5,738 nucleotides of DNA from Candidatus Kaiserbacteria bacterium. Its GTDB lineage: Bacteria > Patescibacteriota > Minisyncoccia > Phycocordibacterales > UBA918. Every line of letters starts with the position of its first letter. Positions within the stretch are counted from its first letter, which is position 1. This document shows positions 1-5,608 of the stretch, piece by piece. The notes beneath the pieces were generated by a model, which worked only from the letters and a program-made list of their open reading frames with translations, was not told the DNA's origin and searched no databases. The position numbers were made by a program, and so were the translations under genes. The stretch covers positions 1 through 5,738 of the forward strand of contig JAGQLZ010000049.1 of assembly GCA_020428895.1 (NCBI GenBank), given 5' to 3'.

Positions 1-24
1 CTCTACCAACTGAGCTAAGCGCGC
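1..24 (-). tRNA. tRNA, 5' part only (isotype not determinable)
   Basis: Read on the minus strand from 24 down to 1, the sequence is a canonical tRNA 5' end: a 7-base acceptor strand GCGCGCT, T8-A9, then the D-arm GCTC AGTTGGTA GAG. The gene runs off the left edge of the window before the anticodon, so the amino acid cannot be assigned. Directly upstream (25-75) the minus strand is AT-rich, and a strong terminator at 72-102 separates it from the small ORF on the same strand, so the tRNA probably has its own promoter. No convincing -35/-10 pair was found for it. Confidence 0.85.
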
Positions 25-61
25 ATTTTATATTTACGTTGCACTATCGTACCGTTTTTTT

Positions 62-105
62 AAAAAAAGACAAGAGCAGCTGGCCACGGGCCAGCTGCTT
101 TTCTT
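62..105 (-). terminator. Intrinsic terminator, probably bidirectional
   Basis: A perfect 10-bp GC-rich stem (76-85 with 89-98, loop ACG) extends by further A-T and G-T pairs out to 72/102. On the minus strand it is followed by TCTTGTC and a run of seven T (68 to 62). On the plus strand it is followed by TTTTCTT. It lies 9 bases beyond the stop codon of the minus-strand small ORF (112-291), and nothing on the plus strand lies upstream of it in the window. The minus-strand role is therefore the likely one. Confidence 0.85.
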
Positions 106-111
106 AGAAGG

Positions 112-291
112 TTAACGTCTTTGATTCATAATTGAATGTGTAGACAAACGTCCACCGTTTCCGTCCCTGTTTCCGTTGGGGTTGTTGGAGAGCGGACCAT
201 CTTGGGGTTCAGCCCGTTTTCCATTTTTGTCCCTAGTACGTTCACGGTCTTCCTCATCCCGAAGTGGAGTCCATTCATTTATGTCTGTCAT
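112..291 (-). CDS. Small hydrophilic hypothetical protein, 59 residues
   Basis: I do not recognise this protein. The minus strand reads ATG at 291 to TAA at 112. The product is very polar: it begins MTDINEWTPLRDEEDRERTR and then has an Asn/Gly/Asp-rich stretch (about residues 37-47, with NNPNGNRDGNGG character) and a basic end (NQRR). It has no signal peptide, no membrane segment and no cysteine, and looks largely disordered. Support for a real gene is contextual: a plausible sigma70-type promoter upstream (TTGCAA-N17-TATAAA, 353 to 325) and a strong intrinsic terminator 9 bases after the stop. It appears richer in G+C than the genes around it. There is no clear Shine-Dalgarno site; the bases before ATG are purine-rich (GAAAGTAAGTA). 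An alternative is that the transcript is a small non-coding RNA with a chance ORF. Confidence 0.55.
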   Translation of the reverse strand: MTDINEWTPLRDEEDRERTRDKNGKRAEPQDGPLSNNPNGNRDGNGGRLSTHSIMNQRR

Positions 292-324
292 TACTTACTT
301 TCTTTGAATTTGCTACCAAACACA

Positions 325-353
325 TTTATAATTCGAAATTATATTTTTTGCAA
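325..353 (-). promoter_or_regulatory. Predicted promoter of the minus-strand small ORF
   Basis: On the minus strand, TTGCAA (353-348, four of six matches to TTGACA) is followed after exactly 17 bp by TATAAA (330-325, five of six matches to TATAAT). The start of transcription would be near 318, giving a leader of about 27 bases before the ATG at 291. It overlaps the predicted acyP promoter on the other strand, so the two divergent units may compete for RNA polymerase. Confidence 0.5.
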
Positions 354-361
354 GGTATACT
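333..361 (+). promoter_or_regulatory. Predicted promoter of the acyP-uppS unit
   Basis: TCGAAA (333-338, four of six to TTGACA), a 17-bp spacer, then TATACT (356-361, five of six to TATAAT) inside GGTATACT. The -10 box ends only 7 bases before the ATG at 369, so transcription would begin at or next to the start codon and the message would have almost no leader. The same GGTATACT precedes the rluA start at 1283-1290. Confidence 0.5.
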
Positions 362-368
362 CATCATT

Positions 369-641
369 ATGATAGAAATGAAATGTATTGTGCATGGCAA
401 AGTGCAGGGAGTACGCTTTCGTGATTATGTCCAACATTCGGCTGGTGAGTTAGGGATTTTTGGTTGGGTTAAGAATGACAAAAAAGGAACAGTTATAATT
501 TGTGCACAAGGTAGTCCAGATATTTTGAAAGAATTTGTAGAGTATCTACACGAGGGTTCAGTTTTGTCTGAAGTGACTGGAGTTGAAGTTGAATGGGGTA
601 ATGTTAGTGAAACGTACAACGATTTTTCGGTGTTACATTAA
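369..641 (+). CDS. acyP: Acylphosphatase
   Basis: A 90-residue protein covering the whole acylphosphatase family, which hydrolyses the carboxyl-phosphate bond of acyl phosphates in the cytoplasm. The signature HGKVQGVRFR (residues 9-18) carries the catalytic Arg18, and GWVKND (32-37) carries the catalytic Asn36; both positions are conserved in characterised acylphosphatases. The length is normal for the family (about 90-100). The reading frame is open back to an ATG at 264, but the added 35 residues resemble no part of the family and lie over the predicted promoters, so I chose ATG 369; ATG 378 is a second possibility. There is no clear Shine-Dalgarno site. AAGG at 352-355 is 13 bases away, and a -10 box sits 7 bases before the ATG, which suggests leaderless translation. 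The stop codon lies 2 bases before uppS. Confidence 0.93.
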   Translation: MIEMKCIVHGKVQGVRFRDYVQHSAGELGIFGWVKNDKKGTVIICAQGSPDILKEFVEYLHEGSVLSEVTGVEVEWGNVSETYNDFSVLH

Positions 642-643
642 AT

Positions 644-1330
644 ATGAATGAAGAAAACAAAAAACCAAATTGCATTGGTTTTATTATGGATGGCAATCGC
701 CGGTGGGCTAAAGAAAAGAATCTAACAAGCTTAGAGGGACACAAGGAAGGTGAAAAAGTTTTTAAAGAGGTAGTTAATTGGGTTAAAGATGAGTCACTTA
801 GTCATGCGGTTTTTTATGCTTTCTCAACAGAAAATTGGAATCGTAGTCAGGAAGAAGTTTCCTATTTGATGGAGCTACTCACTGTGGGTTTAAATAATTA
901 TGCTAAAAGTGCAGATAAACTTAAAGTTCGTATGCGGGTAATTGGTGACCGATCTCGTTTGTCCAAATCCCTCATCAAGTCAATTGAAAATCTTGAGGAA
1001 GTCACTAAAAAATATAAAGCTACAAATGTGTGGGTAGCGTTGTCTTATGGTGGTCGTTTAGAAATTGTGGAAGGGGTAAATAAAGCGATTGCCAAAGGTG
1101 AGAAAGTTACTGAGGAAAGCTTTAAAAATTTTATTTGGAGTAGCGAGATGCCAGACCCTGATATTATCGTTCGAACTGGTGGAGAACAGCGACTATCTAA
1201 TTTTATGACTTGGGGTTCTGCGTATAGTGAATTATTGTTTTTGGAAAAGTATTGGCCTGCTCTTATCAAATCTGATCTAGACGGTATACTATCGGAATAT
1301 GCAAGACGAACACGAAGACATGGCAGTTAA
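644..1330 (+). CDS. uppS: Isoprenyl (undecaprenyl) diphosphate synthase, cis-prenyltransferase family
   Basis: This 228-residue enzyme belongs to the cis-prenyltransferase (Z-type) family, which elongates farnesyl diphosphate with isopentenyl diphosphate to make the lipid carrier for peptidoglycan and surface glycan synthesis. The family motifs are in order: IMDGNRRWA (residues 14-22, with the Mg/diphosphate-binding Asp16), GHKEG (32-36), FSTENWNR (60-67), YGGRLEIV (135-142), RTGGEQRLSNF (177-187) and AYSEL (193-197, with the second metal-binding Glu196). It is slightly shorter than the usual 240-250 residues and has small deviations (SYGGR where NYGGR is usual, RTGGEQ where RTSGEQ is usual), none at a key catalytic position. 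Product chain length cannot be read from sequence. The start is 2 bases after the acyP stop, with no Shine-Dalgarno site, so translational coupling is likely. The 3' end overlaps rluA. Confidence 0.93.
   Translation: MNEENKKPNCIGFIMDGNRRWAKEKNLTSLEGHKEGEKVFKEVVNWVKDESLSHAVFYAFSTENWNRSQEEVSYLMELLTVGLNNYAKSADKLKVRMRVIGDRSRLSKSLIKSIENLEEVTKKYKATNVWVALSYGGRLEIVEGVNKAIAKGEKVTEESFKNFIWSSEMPDPDIIVRTGGEQRLSNFMTWGSAYSELLFLEKYWPALIKSDLDGILSEYARRTRRHGS
1263..1290 (+). promoter_or_regulatory. Possible internal promoter for rluA
   Basis: Inside the 3' end of uppS, TTATCA (1263-1268, four of six to TTGACA) is followed after 16 bp by TATACT (1285-1290, five of six to TATAAT), within GGTATACT. The -10 box ends 8 bases before the rluA ATG at 1299, the same arrangement and the same octamer as before acyP. 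The site is constrained by coding sequence, so chance is a real alternative. Confidence 0.35.
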
Positions 1331-2069
1331 TGGTCCAGCAGTAGTTTATGAAGATGATGATGTGCTGGTGATTAATAAACCAGTTGGTTGGATGGTTCAT
1401 GAAGATGGTTTTGCTGATGAGAAAACTGTCGTTGATTGGTTTTTGGAAAAGTACCCAGATGCCAAAGGGGTAGGTGAACCAGGCTTTTCTCCACAAGGGA
1501 AAGAACTTAAACGTTCGGGGGTCGTACATCGGCTAGATAAAGATACTTCAGGGATTTTGATTTTAGCCAAAAATCAGGAAGCTTTTGAATTTCTTAAACA
1601 ACAGTTTAAAAATAGAGAGGTAAAAAAAGAGTATCGAGCTTTGGTTTATGGTCGCATGCATGAGAAATGGGGAACAGTTGACCGACCGATTGGTCGTAGT
1701 GCAAAAGATTTTCGTCGTCGTTCAGCAGAACGTGGAGCTAAAGGAACTTTGCGTGATTCGGTAACTGATTGGGAATGTATTGGAACCGGAGAGTATGAAA
1801 CCGAACCTTTTTCTTATCTGAACCTTAAACCAAAAACCGGTCGCACTCATCAATTAAGAGTTCATATGAAAGCAATCGACCGACCGATTGTGGGTGATAA
1901 GTTATACGCAGGTAAGAAATTGGAATCATCAAACAATTTAGATCTTGGTCGAATGGCGCTACATGCACATAGATTGGAGTTAGTATTACCTAATGGTGGT
2001 ACGGAAAGATTTATAGCTCCTATTCCGGAAGCTTTAGAAAGAGCGGTCGAACGTATTGCAGAGGCTTAA
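1299..2069 (+). CDS. RluA-family pseudouridine synthase
   Basis: A 256-residue enzyme that isomerises uridine to pseudouridine in rRNA or tRNA. The catalytic motif HRLDKDTSG (residues 77-85) contains the essential Asp80. The N-terminal VLVINKPVGW (22-31) is the usual start of the catalytic domain. KPKTGRTHQLRVHM (177-190) and MALHAHRLEL (219-228) are the later conserved blocks. There is no N-terminal S4 RNA-binding domain, unlike RluC/RluD, so the target uridine cannot be named and I give no specific symbol. The gene overlaps uppS by 32 bases. ATG 1320 (residue 8) would give an 11-base overlap and still a full catalytic domain. I prefer 1299 because a -10-like GGTATACT lies 8 bases before it, but this is uncertain. 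There is no Shine-Dalgarno site for either start. Confidence 0.92.
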   Translation: MQDEHEDMAVNGPAVVYEDDDVLVINKPVGWMVHEDGFADEKTVVDWFLEKYPDAKGVGEPGFSPQGKELKRSGVVHRLDKDTSGILILAKNQEAFEFLKQQFKNREVKKEYRALVYGRMHEKWGTVDRPIGRSAKDFRRRSAERGAKGTLRDSVTDWECIGTGEYETEPFSYLNLKPKTGRTHQLRVHMKAIDRPIVGDKLYAGKKLESSNNLDLGRMALHAHRLELVLPNGGTERFIAPIPEALERAVERIAEA

Positions 2070-2120
2070 TCCTTGTGGTAGATTAGGGCACGTTTTAAAC
2101 CACTTGTAGAGGTTTATCGA

Positions 2121-2126
2121 TAAAAT
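2121..2126 (+). promoter_or_regulatory. Possible -10 box of rplS
   Basis: TAAAAT (five of six to TATAAT) ends 6 bases before the rplS ATG at 2133. I see no good -35 hexamer at 16-18 bp spacing, so the call depends on the -10 alone and on the similar spacing seen before acyP and rluA. A GAGG at 2109-2112 is 20 bases from the ATG, too far to serve as a normal ribosome binding site. The 63-base gap after rluA contains no terminator, so read-through from rluA is also possible. Confidence 0.3.
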
Positions 2127-2132
2127 AAGATT

Positions 2133-2768
2133 ATGACAACAGCATTATCAGGTGTGCAGGTTTCACCAGTAAATATGGAAGACCGAAAGTCTCTAGGCAT
2201 CAAGCCGGGGGATACTGTAAAGGTGCACCAAAAAATTGTAGATAAAGGTAAGACTCGAATTCAGGTATTTGAAGGAGTAGTACTTGCTCGTAAGCACGGT
2301 GATGAACCAGGGGCTACTTTTACTGTTCGTAAAGTATCTAGTGGTATTGGAGTAGAAAAAATCTTCCCACTATATTCACCATTGATTGATAAAATTGAGA
2401 TCGCAAAACGAGCTAAAGTACGTCGAGCAAAACTATATTATATTCGTGAGAAAGTAGCTCGTGAAATTAAACGTCAAATGCGCCGTATGCATTTAGTGGA
2501 TATGGCAACAGAATCCGAGGCTGAAGCTAAAGTACGAGTTGATGAAGACGCTGCTAAGGTGGCTGAGGCAGAAGCTAAAGCAGCAGAAGAAGCAGCTGCT
2601 AAAGAGGCAGAAGCTAAAGCTACTGAAGAAGTAAACGAAGCTGAATCTTCAGAAGAAATTTCAGTGGAGGAGGCTACTGAAGAAAAGGTTGAAGAAGTTG
2701 CTGAAGAAACTCCAGCTGAATCAAAGGAAGATAAGAAAGAAGTCAAAGCTGAAGATAAAAACAAATAA
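2133..2768 (+). CDS. rplS: Large-subunit ribosomal protein bL19 with long acidic C-terminal extension
   Basis: Residues about 18-118 are a complete bL19, a 50S protein located near the interface with the 30S subunit. Family blocks seen are KPGDTVKVH (24-32), [10 protein letters not shown] (43-52), [20 protein letters not shown] (63-82) and [12 protein letters not shown] (95-106). The family is usually about 115-120 residues long; here the protein has 211. From about residue 125 to 211 it is low-complexity Ala/Glu/Lys/Val (EAEAKA- and EE-type repeats), strongly acidic and lacking hydrophobic segments, probably a disordered or helical tail. The reading frame is intact through the tail, and a strong terminator follows its stop, so this is a true extension and not a fusion to another gene. 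The start ATG 2133 has no Shine-Dalgarno site. Confidence 0.95.
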   Translation: MTTALSGVQVSPVNMEDRKSLGIKPGDTVKVHQKIVDKGKTRIQVFEGVVLARKHGDEPGATFTVRKVSSGIGVEKIFPLYSPLIDKIEIAKRAKVRRAKLYYIREKVAREIKRQMRRMHLVDMATESEAEAKVRVDEDAAKVAEAEAKAAEEAAAKEAEAKATEEVNEAESSEEISVEEATEEKVEEVAEETPAESKEDKKEVKAEDKNK

Positions 2769-2783
2769 ATAGAAGTATTTATT

Positions 2784-2830
2784 AAAAAACAAAAACCGTT
2801 TAAGCTACGCTTAAACGGTTTTTGTTTTTT
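2784..2830 (+). terminator. Strong intrinsic terminator after rplS
   Basis: A perfect 22-bp inverted repeat (2784-2805 with 2809-2830) with a three-base loop TAC. The core ACCGTTTAAGC/GCTTAAACGGT is flanked by A-runs on the left and matching T-runs on the right (TTTTTGTTTTTT). It lies 15 bases after the rplS stop codon. The A-run on the left means it could also stop transcription arriving on the minus strand. Confidence 0.92.
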
Positions 2831-2843
2831 AAGTAGCTATTAG

Positions 2844-2852
2844 TTATCCACA
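2844..2852 (+). promoter_or_regulatory. DnaA-box consensus 9-mer (single)
   Basis: TTATCCACA matches the classical bacterial DnaA box exactly. It lies in non-coding DNA. I found no second perfect or near-perfect box in the window and no dnaA or dnaN gene, so this alone does not make an origin; it could be a regulatory or titration site, or chance. Confidence 0.4.
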
Positions 2853-2910
2853 GAAAGCTATTTTGCAACTAATTTAAATGTAAAAAACTTAGTAAGATAA
2901 GAGTAACTGT

Positions 2911-2947
2911 AGGTAGCTCAATCATTCGAGCTACCTCTTTTGTGTTT
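2911..2947 (+). terminator. Terminator-like hairpin upstream of the secreted-protein gene
   Basis: AGGTAGCTC (2911-2919) pairs perfectly with GAGCTACCT (2928-2936) around an 8-base loop, followed by CTTTTGTGTTT. The shape is that of an intrinsic terminator, though the U-tract is interrupted. It lies about 80 bases beyond the rplS terminator with no gene between, so it may end a short RNA starting in 2831-2900, or act as a backup terminator. Confidence 0.55.
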
Positions 2948-2982
2948 CAAGTCAATTTTAAAATATCCTTAATAAATAAATT

Positions 2983-5604
2983 ATGAAATATATATTTTCT
3001 ATAAAGAATACTATTGCATCGGCAAGCATTATGCTGGCAATGTTATGTACAAGTATTCCGGTTCCAGCTCAGGCAGCCATGACAGATGACCTGCAGAATG
3101 TGTTGTCACGAATATCTAATATTTTGTCACAATATAAAGGAGCACAAGTTGCTACTGTTTCTTCAGCTTCAACCTTAGTGAAGGCGCCGTATCGAGACAG
3201 TAATGGATTTACTGTTTTTACTCCTAGTACAGATACAAAGATTATCTATGTATCATCAAGTCAGGGTAGTGATTCTAATGACGGTCTTTCCAAAGAGTCG
3301 CCGGTTAAAACAATTGCTCATGCTCGAACACTTATGCGATTAGGGTATCCGGATTGGATGCTTCTAAAAAAGGGTGATGTTTGGATTGAGGATTCCTTTG
3401 GATATATTACTAATAATATTCCAGTCAATGCCTTGTCTGGTCGGTCACAAGATGAACCGATGCTTTTCTCTAGCTATGGTTCAGGACCAAGACCATCAAT
3501 TCGTTTTTCTGGTTCAGCAGATTTTACTGCAGGTAAGAATGAATATGGTGGAGACCACTTAGCGATTGTTGGTCTTGAGTTCTATGCAGATAAAAAAGAT
3601 CCAAAGTCAGACAGATATGATGGAAAAGAACAGGGAGGAACAGCTCTCTTTATGATGAGTAAAGTGAGAAGTATGTTGGTTGAAGACAATATGTTTAAGT
3701 TTAAAAGTATTGTTGTTCAACAAAATGACCAAGAGAATGTTGTTATTAGACGAAACGTCATTCTCGATGTTTACAGCAACCTTGGTCATGCCGGTGGTAT
3801 TTATACCAACGGAGTAAGAGACCTTGTGGTTGAAGAAAATATTTTTGACAAAAATGGTTGGCATGAAACCGAAGATCCAGTACAAACGATTTTCAATCGT
3901 TCAGCCTATCTTTCTTCAGGTGATGGAAAAACTGTCTACCGAGGAAACATCGATTCTGATGGTTCTTCAGGAGGTGTACAGGTGCGAGCTGGAGGAACAG
4001 TTGAGGATAATCTTTTCTTGAAGACACCAATCTCTATTACTATCGGTAGTGGCGAAAACCCAGAGTGGGCAGCAAAGGTCCCAGCTACAGTTCGTAATAA
4101 CGTAATTCTCGGAGCTCGCGATATTGATACGATGGGTCGCGGTATGGGAATTGTTTTAGGCAGTTACAAAAAGACTAATAAAGGAACTCCTAGTTTGCTC
4201 GATAACGTAAAAGTTTACGACAATATTATTTCTAGCAATAAAGAAGGAAGTTACAACGTTCACGGTATTCAGGTAGAGGGTACTGGAGCAATTAAAGACT
4301 TAACCATTCGTGACAACATAATATATGACTGGGATAGAGCTAATAAATCAAGTGGTCCTGGAAACGGCATCTTGATTAATAACAACTCAGGCGACTTAAC
4401 CAATATAACGGTTGAGAACAATCATCTACAACAAATTAATGATGGTATGGGTATATACATCTATCAAGAAGTAGCGGGTAAAGTTACCTTTAAGAATAAT
4501 ACTTATTGGAGTACCAGAGGTTCTACAGCAACAAATGGATGGAATCGTATTCACCATGCTCAGATGAGCCTTGAGGATTGGGTAGCAAATACCGGAGAAG
4601 TAGGAGCAAAGAAAGGTAAGGTTGATTATAAAGATCCGACTCGTTCGATTGAAACTTACATGAATAGTATCGGTATTGGTGGCGGTCACGATGAGTTTAT
4701 GCGTCGAGCTCGACTGCAAAGTAAAGACACTTGGGATAAACGGTTTACTGCGGATGCGGTAAATAAATATATCCGAGATGGATTTAAGGTCATGAGTGAC
4801 CAACTTGATACCATTCCAACACCAGAAAAAGAAACCCCGACTGAACCAGAAGTGGTTATTGATGAAACTATAGATCGAGATGAAGATGGAATAAATGACA
4901 TCTCAGATAACTGTATAGATACAGTTAACAGTGACCAATTAGATTACGATGATGATGGAAAGGGTGATGCTTGTGATAGTGACGATGACAATGACGGTAT
5001 TCTAGATGTAGATGAAAATACCGGATGTACACAAAATAGCAATAAGTCTTGTGGGGAAGAGGAGGAGGAAGAACCAGTAAATGGAGACTCTGACGGTGAC
5101 GGTATTGTCGATACCTCAGACAACTGTGTTGATAAATCCAATAAAGACCAATTAGATTACGATGATGATGGAAAGGGTGATGCTTGTGATAGTGACGATG
5201 ACAATGACGGTATTGCTGATGTTAAAGAAGAAAAAGCTTGCCGACACAATGCCGACAGTTCATGTGGAACTGTTTCCAATTCTCAGAGGATTAAAACAAC
5301 TGCTAATCTAAATGTTCGGCAAACTCCAAATGGAAAATTAATTAAAATGGTTACACAGGGTTCATCAGGAGAAAAATTAAGTAATAATCCAGAGACCACC
5401 GCTGGTCATACATGGATTAAGGTAAAATTTGATAACGGAGTTACTGGCTGGGTTGCGTCAGGTTATACCAGAGCAGAAACTGACGTAAGTACTTCACATT
5501 ATGAAGCAATCCTAAAGCAGATAACGGCGTTACTTGATCTTATTAAAAAATTACAAGAGCAAATAAATGCAATTAAAAAAGCTCAAGAGCAGGTAACTTA
5601 TTAG
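2983..5604 (+). CDS. Secreted multidomain protein: right-handed beta-helix, TSP3 repeats, SH3b, coiled coil
   Basis: An 873-residue exported protein. Residues 1-31 form a Sec signal peptide (basic start, hydrophobic core, AQA|AM cleavage site). A short amphipathic helix follows (about 35-50, LQNVLSRISNILSQY). Residues about 86-545 are a right-handed parallel beta-helix of pectate-lyase-like fold. It opens with the typical IYVSSSQGSDSNDG (88-101) and has many repeats of the type V.I.DN.I. Residues about 547-605 match the tail often found on such helices (DPTRSIETYMNSIG, then WDKRFTADAVNKYIRDGF). Two Asp-rich thrombospondin type 3 calcium-binding repeats follow (about 630-690 and 700-760; DNC, DDDGKGDAC, DSDDDNDG). 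They contain paired cysteines, which fits disulfides outside the cell. An SH3b domain spans about 768-830 (TANLNVRQTPNG ... GVTGWVASGYTR). A heptad Leu/Ile coiled coil ends the protein (about 838-868). I see no lipobox, sortase signal or C-terminal membrane anchor. A role in surface glycan binding or cleavage is inference; no catalytic residues are identifiable. Confidence 0.88.
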   Translation: MKYIFSIKNTIASASIMLAMLCTSIPVPAQAAMTDDLQNVLSRISNILSQYKGAQVATVSSASTLVKAPYRDSNGFTVFTPSTDTKIIYVSSSQGSDSNDGLSKESPVKTIAHARTLMRLGYPDWMLLKKGDVWIEDSFGYITNNIPVNALSGRSQDEPMLFSSYGSGPRPSIRFSGSADFTAGKNEYGGDHLAIVGLEFYADKKDPKSDRYDGKEQGGTALFMMSKVRSMLVEDNMFKFKSIVVQQNDQENVVIRRNVILDVYSNLGHAGGIYTNGVRDLVVEENIFDKNGWHETEDPVQTIFNRSAYLSSGDGKTVYRGNIDSDGSSGGVQVRAGGTVEDNLFLKTPISITIGSGENPEWAAKVPATVRNNVILGARDIDTMGRGMGIVLGSYKKTNKGTPSLLDNVKVYDNIISSNKEGSYNVHGIQVEGTGAIKDLTIRDNIIYDWDRANKSSGPGNGILINNNSGDLTNITVENNHLQQINDGMGIYIYQEVAGKVTFKNNTYWSTRGSTATNGWNRIHHAQMSLEDWVANTGEVGAKKGKVDYKDPTRSIETYMNSIGIGGGHDEFMRRARLQSKDTWDKRFTADAVNKYIRDGFKVMSDQLDTIPTPEKETPTEPEVVIDETIDRDEDGINDISDNCIDTVNSDQLDYDDDGKGDACDSDDDNDGILDVDENTGCTQNSNKSCGEEEEEEPVNGDSDGDGIVDTSDNCVDKSNKDQLDYDDDGKGDACDSDDDNDGIADVKEEKACRHNADSSCGTVSNSQRIKTTANLNVRQTPNGKLIKMVTQGSSGEKLSNNPETTAGHTWIKVKFDNGVTGWVASGYTRAETDVSTSHYEAILKQITALLDLIKKLQEQINAIKKAQEQVTY
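4933..5001 (+). repeat. 69-bp perfect direct repeat, copy 1 (TSP3 region)
   Basis: This segment is base-for-base identical to 5146-5214. It encodes 23 residues (651-673) running from DQLDYDDDGKG to DSDDDNDGI. The copies are 213 bp apart, which is 71 codons, so the frame is kept. The first bases outside the copy differ on both sides. Confidence 0.95.
5146..5214 (+). repeat. 69-bp perfect direct repeat, copy 2 (TSP3 region)
   Basis: Identical to 4933-5001, encoding residues 722-744 of the secreted protein. Flanking sequence is homologous but has diverged (for example DISDNCIDTVN in copy 1 against DTSDNCVDKSN in copy 2). Confidence 0.95.
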
Positions 5605-5608
5605 AAGT

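Larger units (their letters stand above)
2831..2982. other. Gene-free spacer between rplS terminator and the secreted-protein gene
   Basis: No ORF with coding character was found in these 152 AT-rich bases. The spacer holds a perfect DnaA-box 9-mer (2844-2852), a second terminator-like hairpin (2911-2936), and AT-rich DNA just before the ATG at 2983. TAAAAT (2959-2964) and TAATAA (2970-2975) are possible -10 boxes for the downstream gene, but neither has a good -35 partner, so I do not call a promoter. There is no Shine-Dalgarno site before 2983. Confidence 0.6.

Noticed and set aside
264..368. N-terminal extension of acylphosphatase from ATG 264
   Set aside because: The extra 35 residues match no part of the family, and the segment carries the divergent promoters; the family core begins right after ATG 369.
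136..372. Plus-strand ORF of 78 codons before acyP
   Set aside because: It is antisense to the minus-strand small gene, overlaps the predicted promoters and the acyP start, and has no recognisable family, promoter or ribosome binding site.
2070..2132. Ribosomal protein L19 leader RNA (autoregulatory)
   Set aside because: GTGGT (2075-2079) can pair with ACCAC (2099-2103), but the stem is only 5 bp with a 19-base loop, and the only good -10 box lies after it.
2474..2764. Minus-strand Ser/Ala-rich ORF of 96 codons
   Set aside because: It is the mirror of the low-complexity Glu/Ala tail of bL19; GAA/GCT codons read backwards give Ser/Ala/Thr, with no independent support.
2831..2982. Replication origin
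   Set aside because: There is only one DnaA box, with no dnaA, dnaN or cluster of boxes; AT-richness alone is not enough.
2999..3048. Lipoprotein signal at Cys22 of the secreted protein
   Set aside because: The residues before Cys22 (AML) do not fit a lipobox, and a good signal peptidase I site AQA|AM follows.
3607..3885. Minus-strand ORFs within the secreted-protein gene (also 4426-4803, 4686-4901, 4944-5141)
   Set aside because: They are shadows of a clearly coding frame with signal peptide and known domains; none has a family, promoter or terminator of its own.
4933..5214. CRISPR array or mobile-element repeat
   Set aside because: There are only two copies, both in frame within a TSP3 coding region, with no regular spacers, terminal inverted repeats or transposase.
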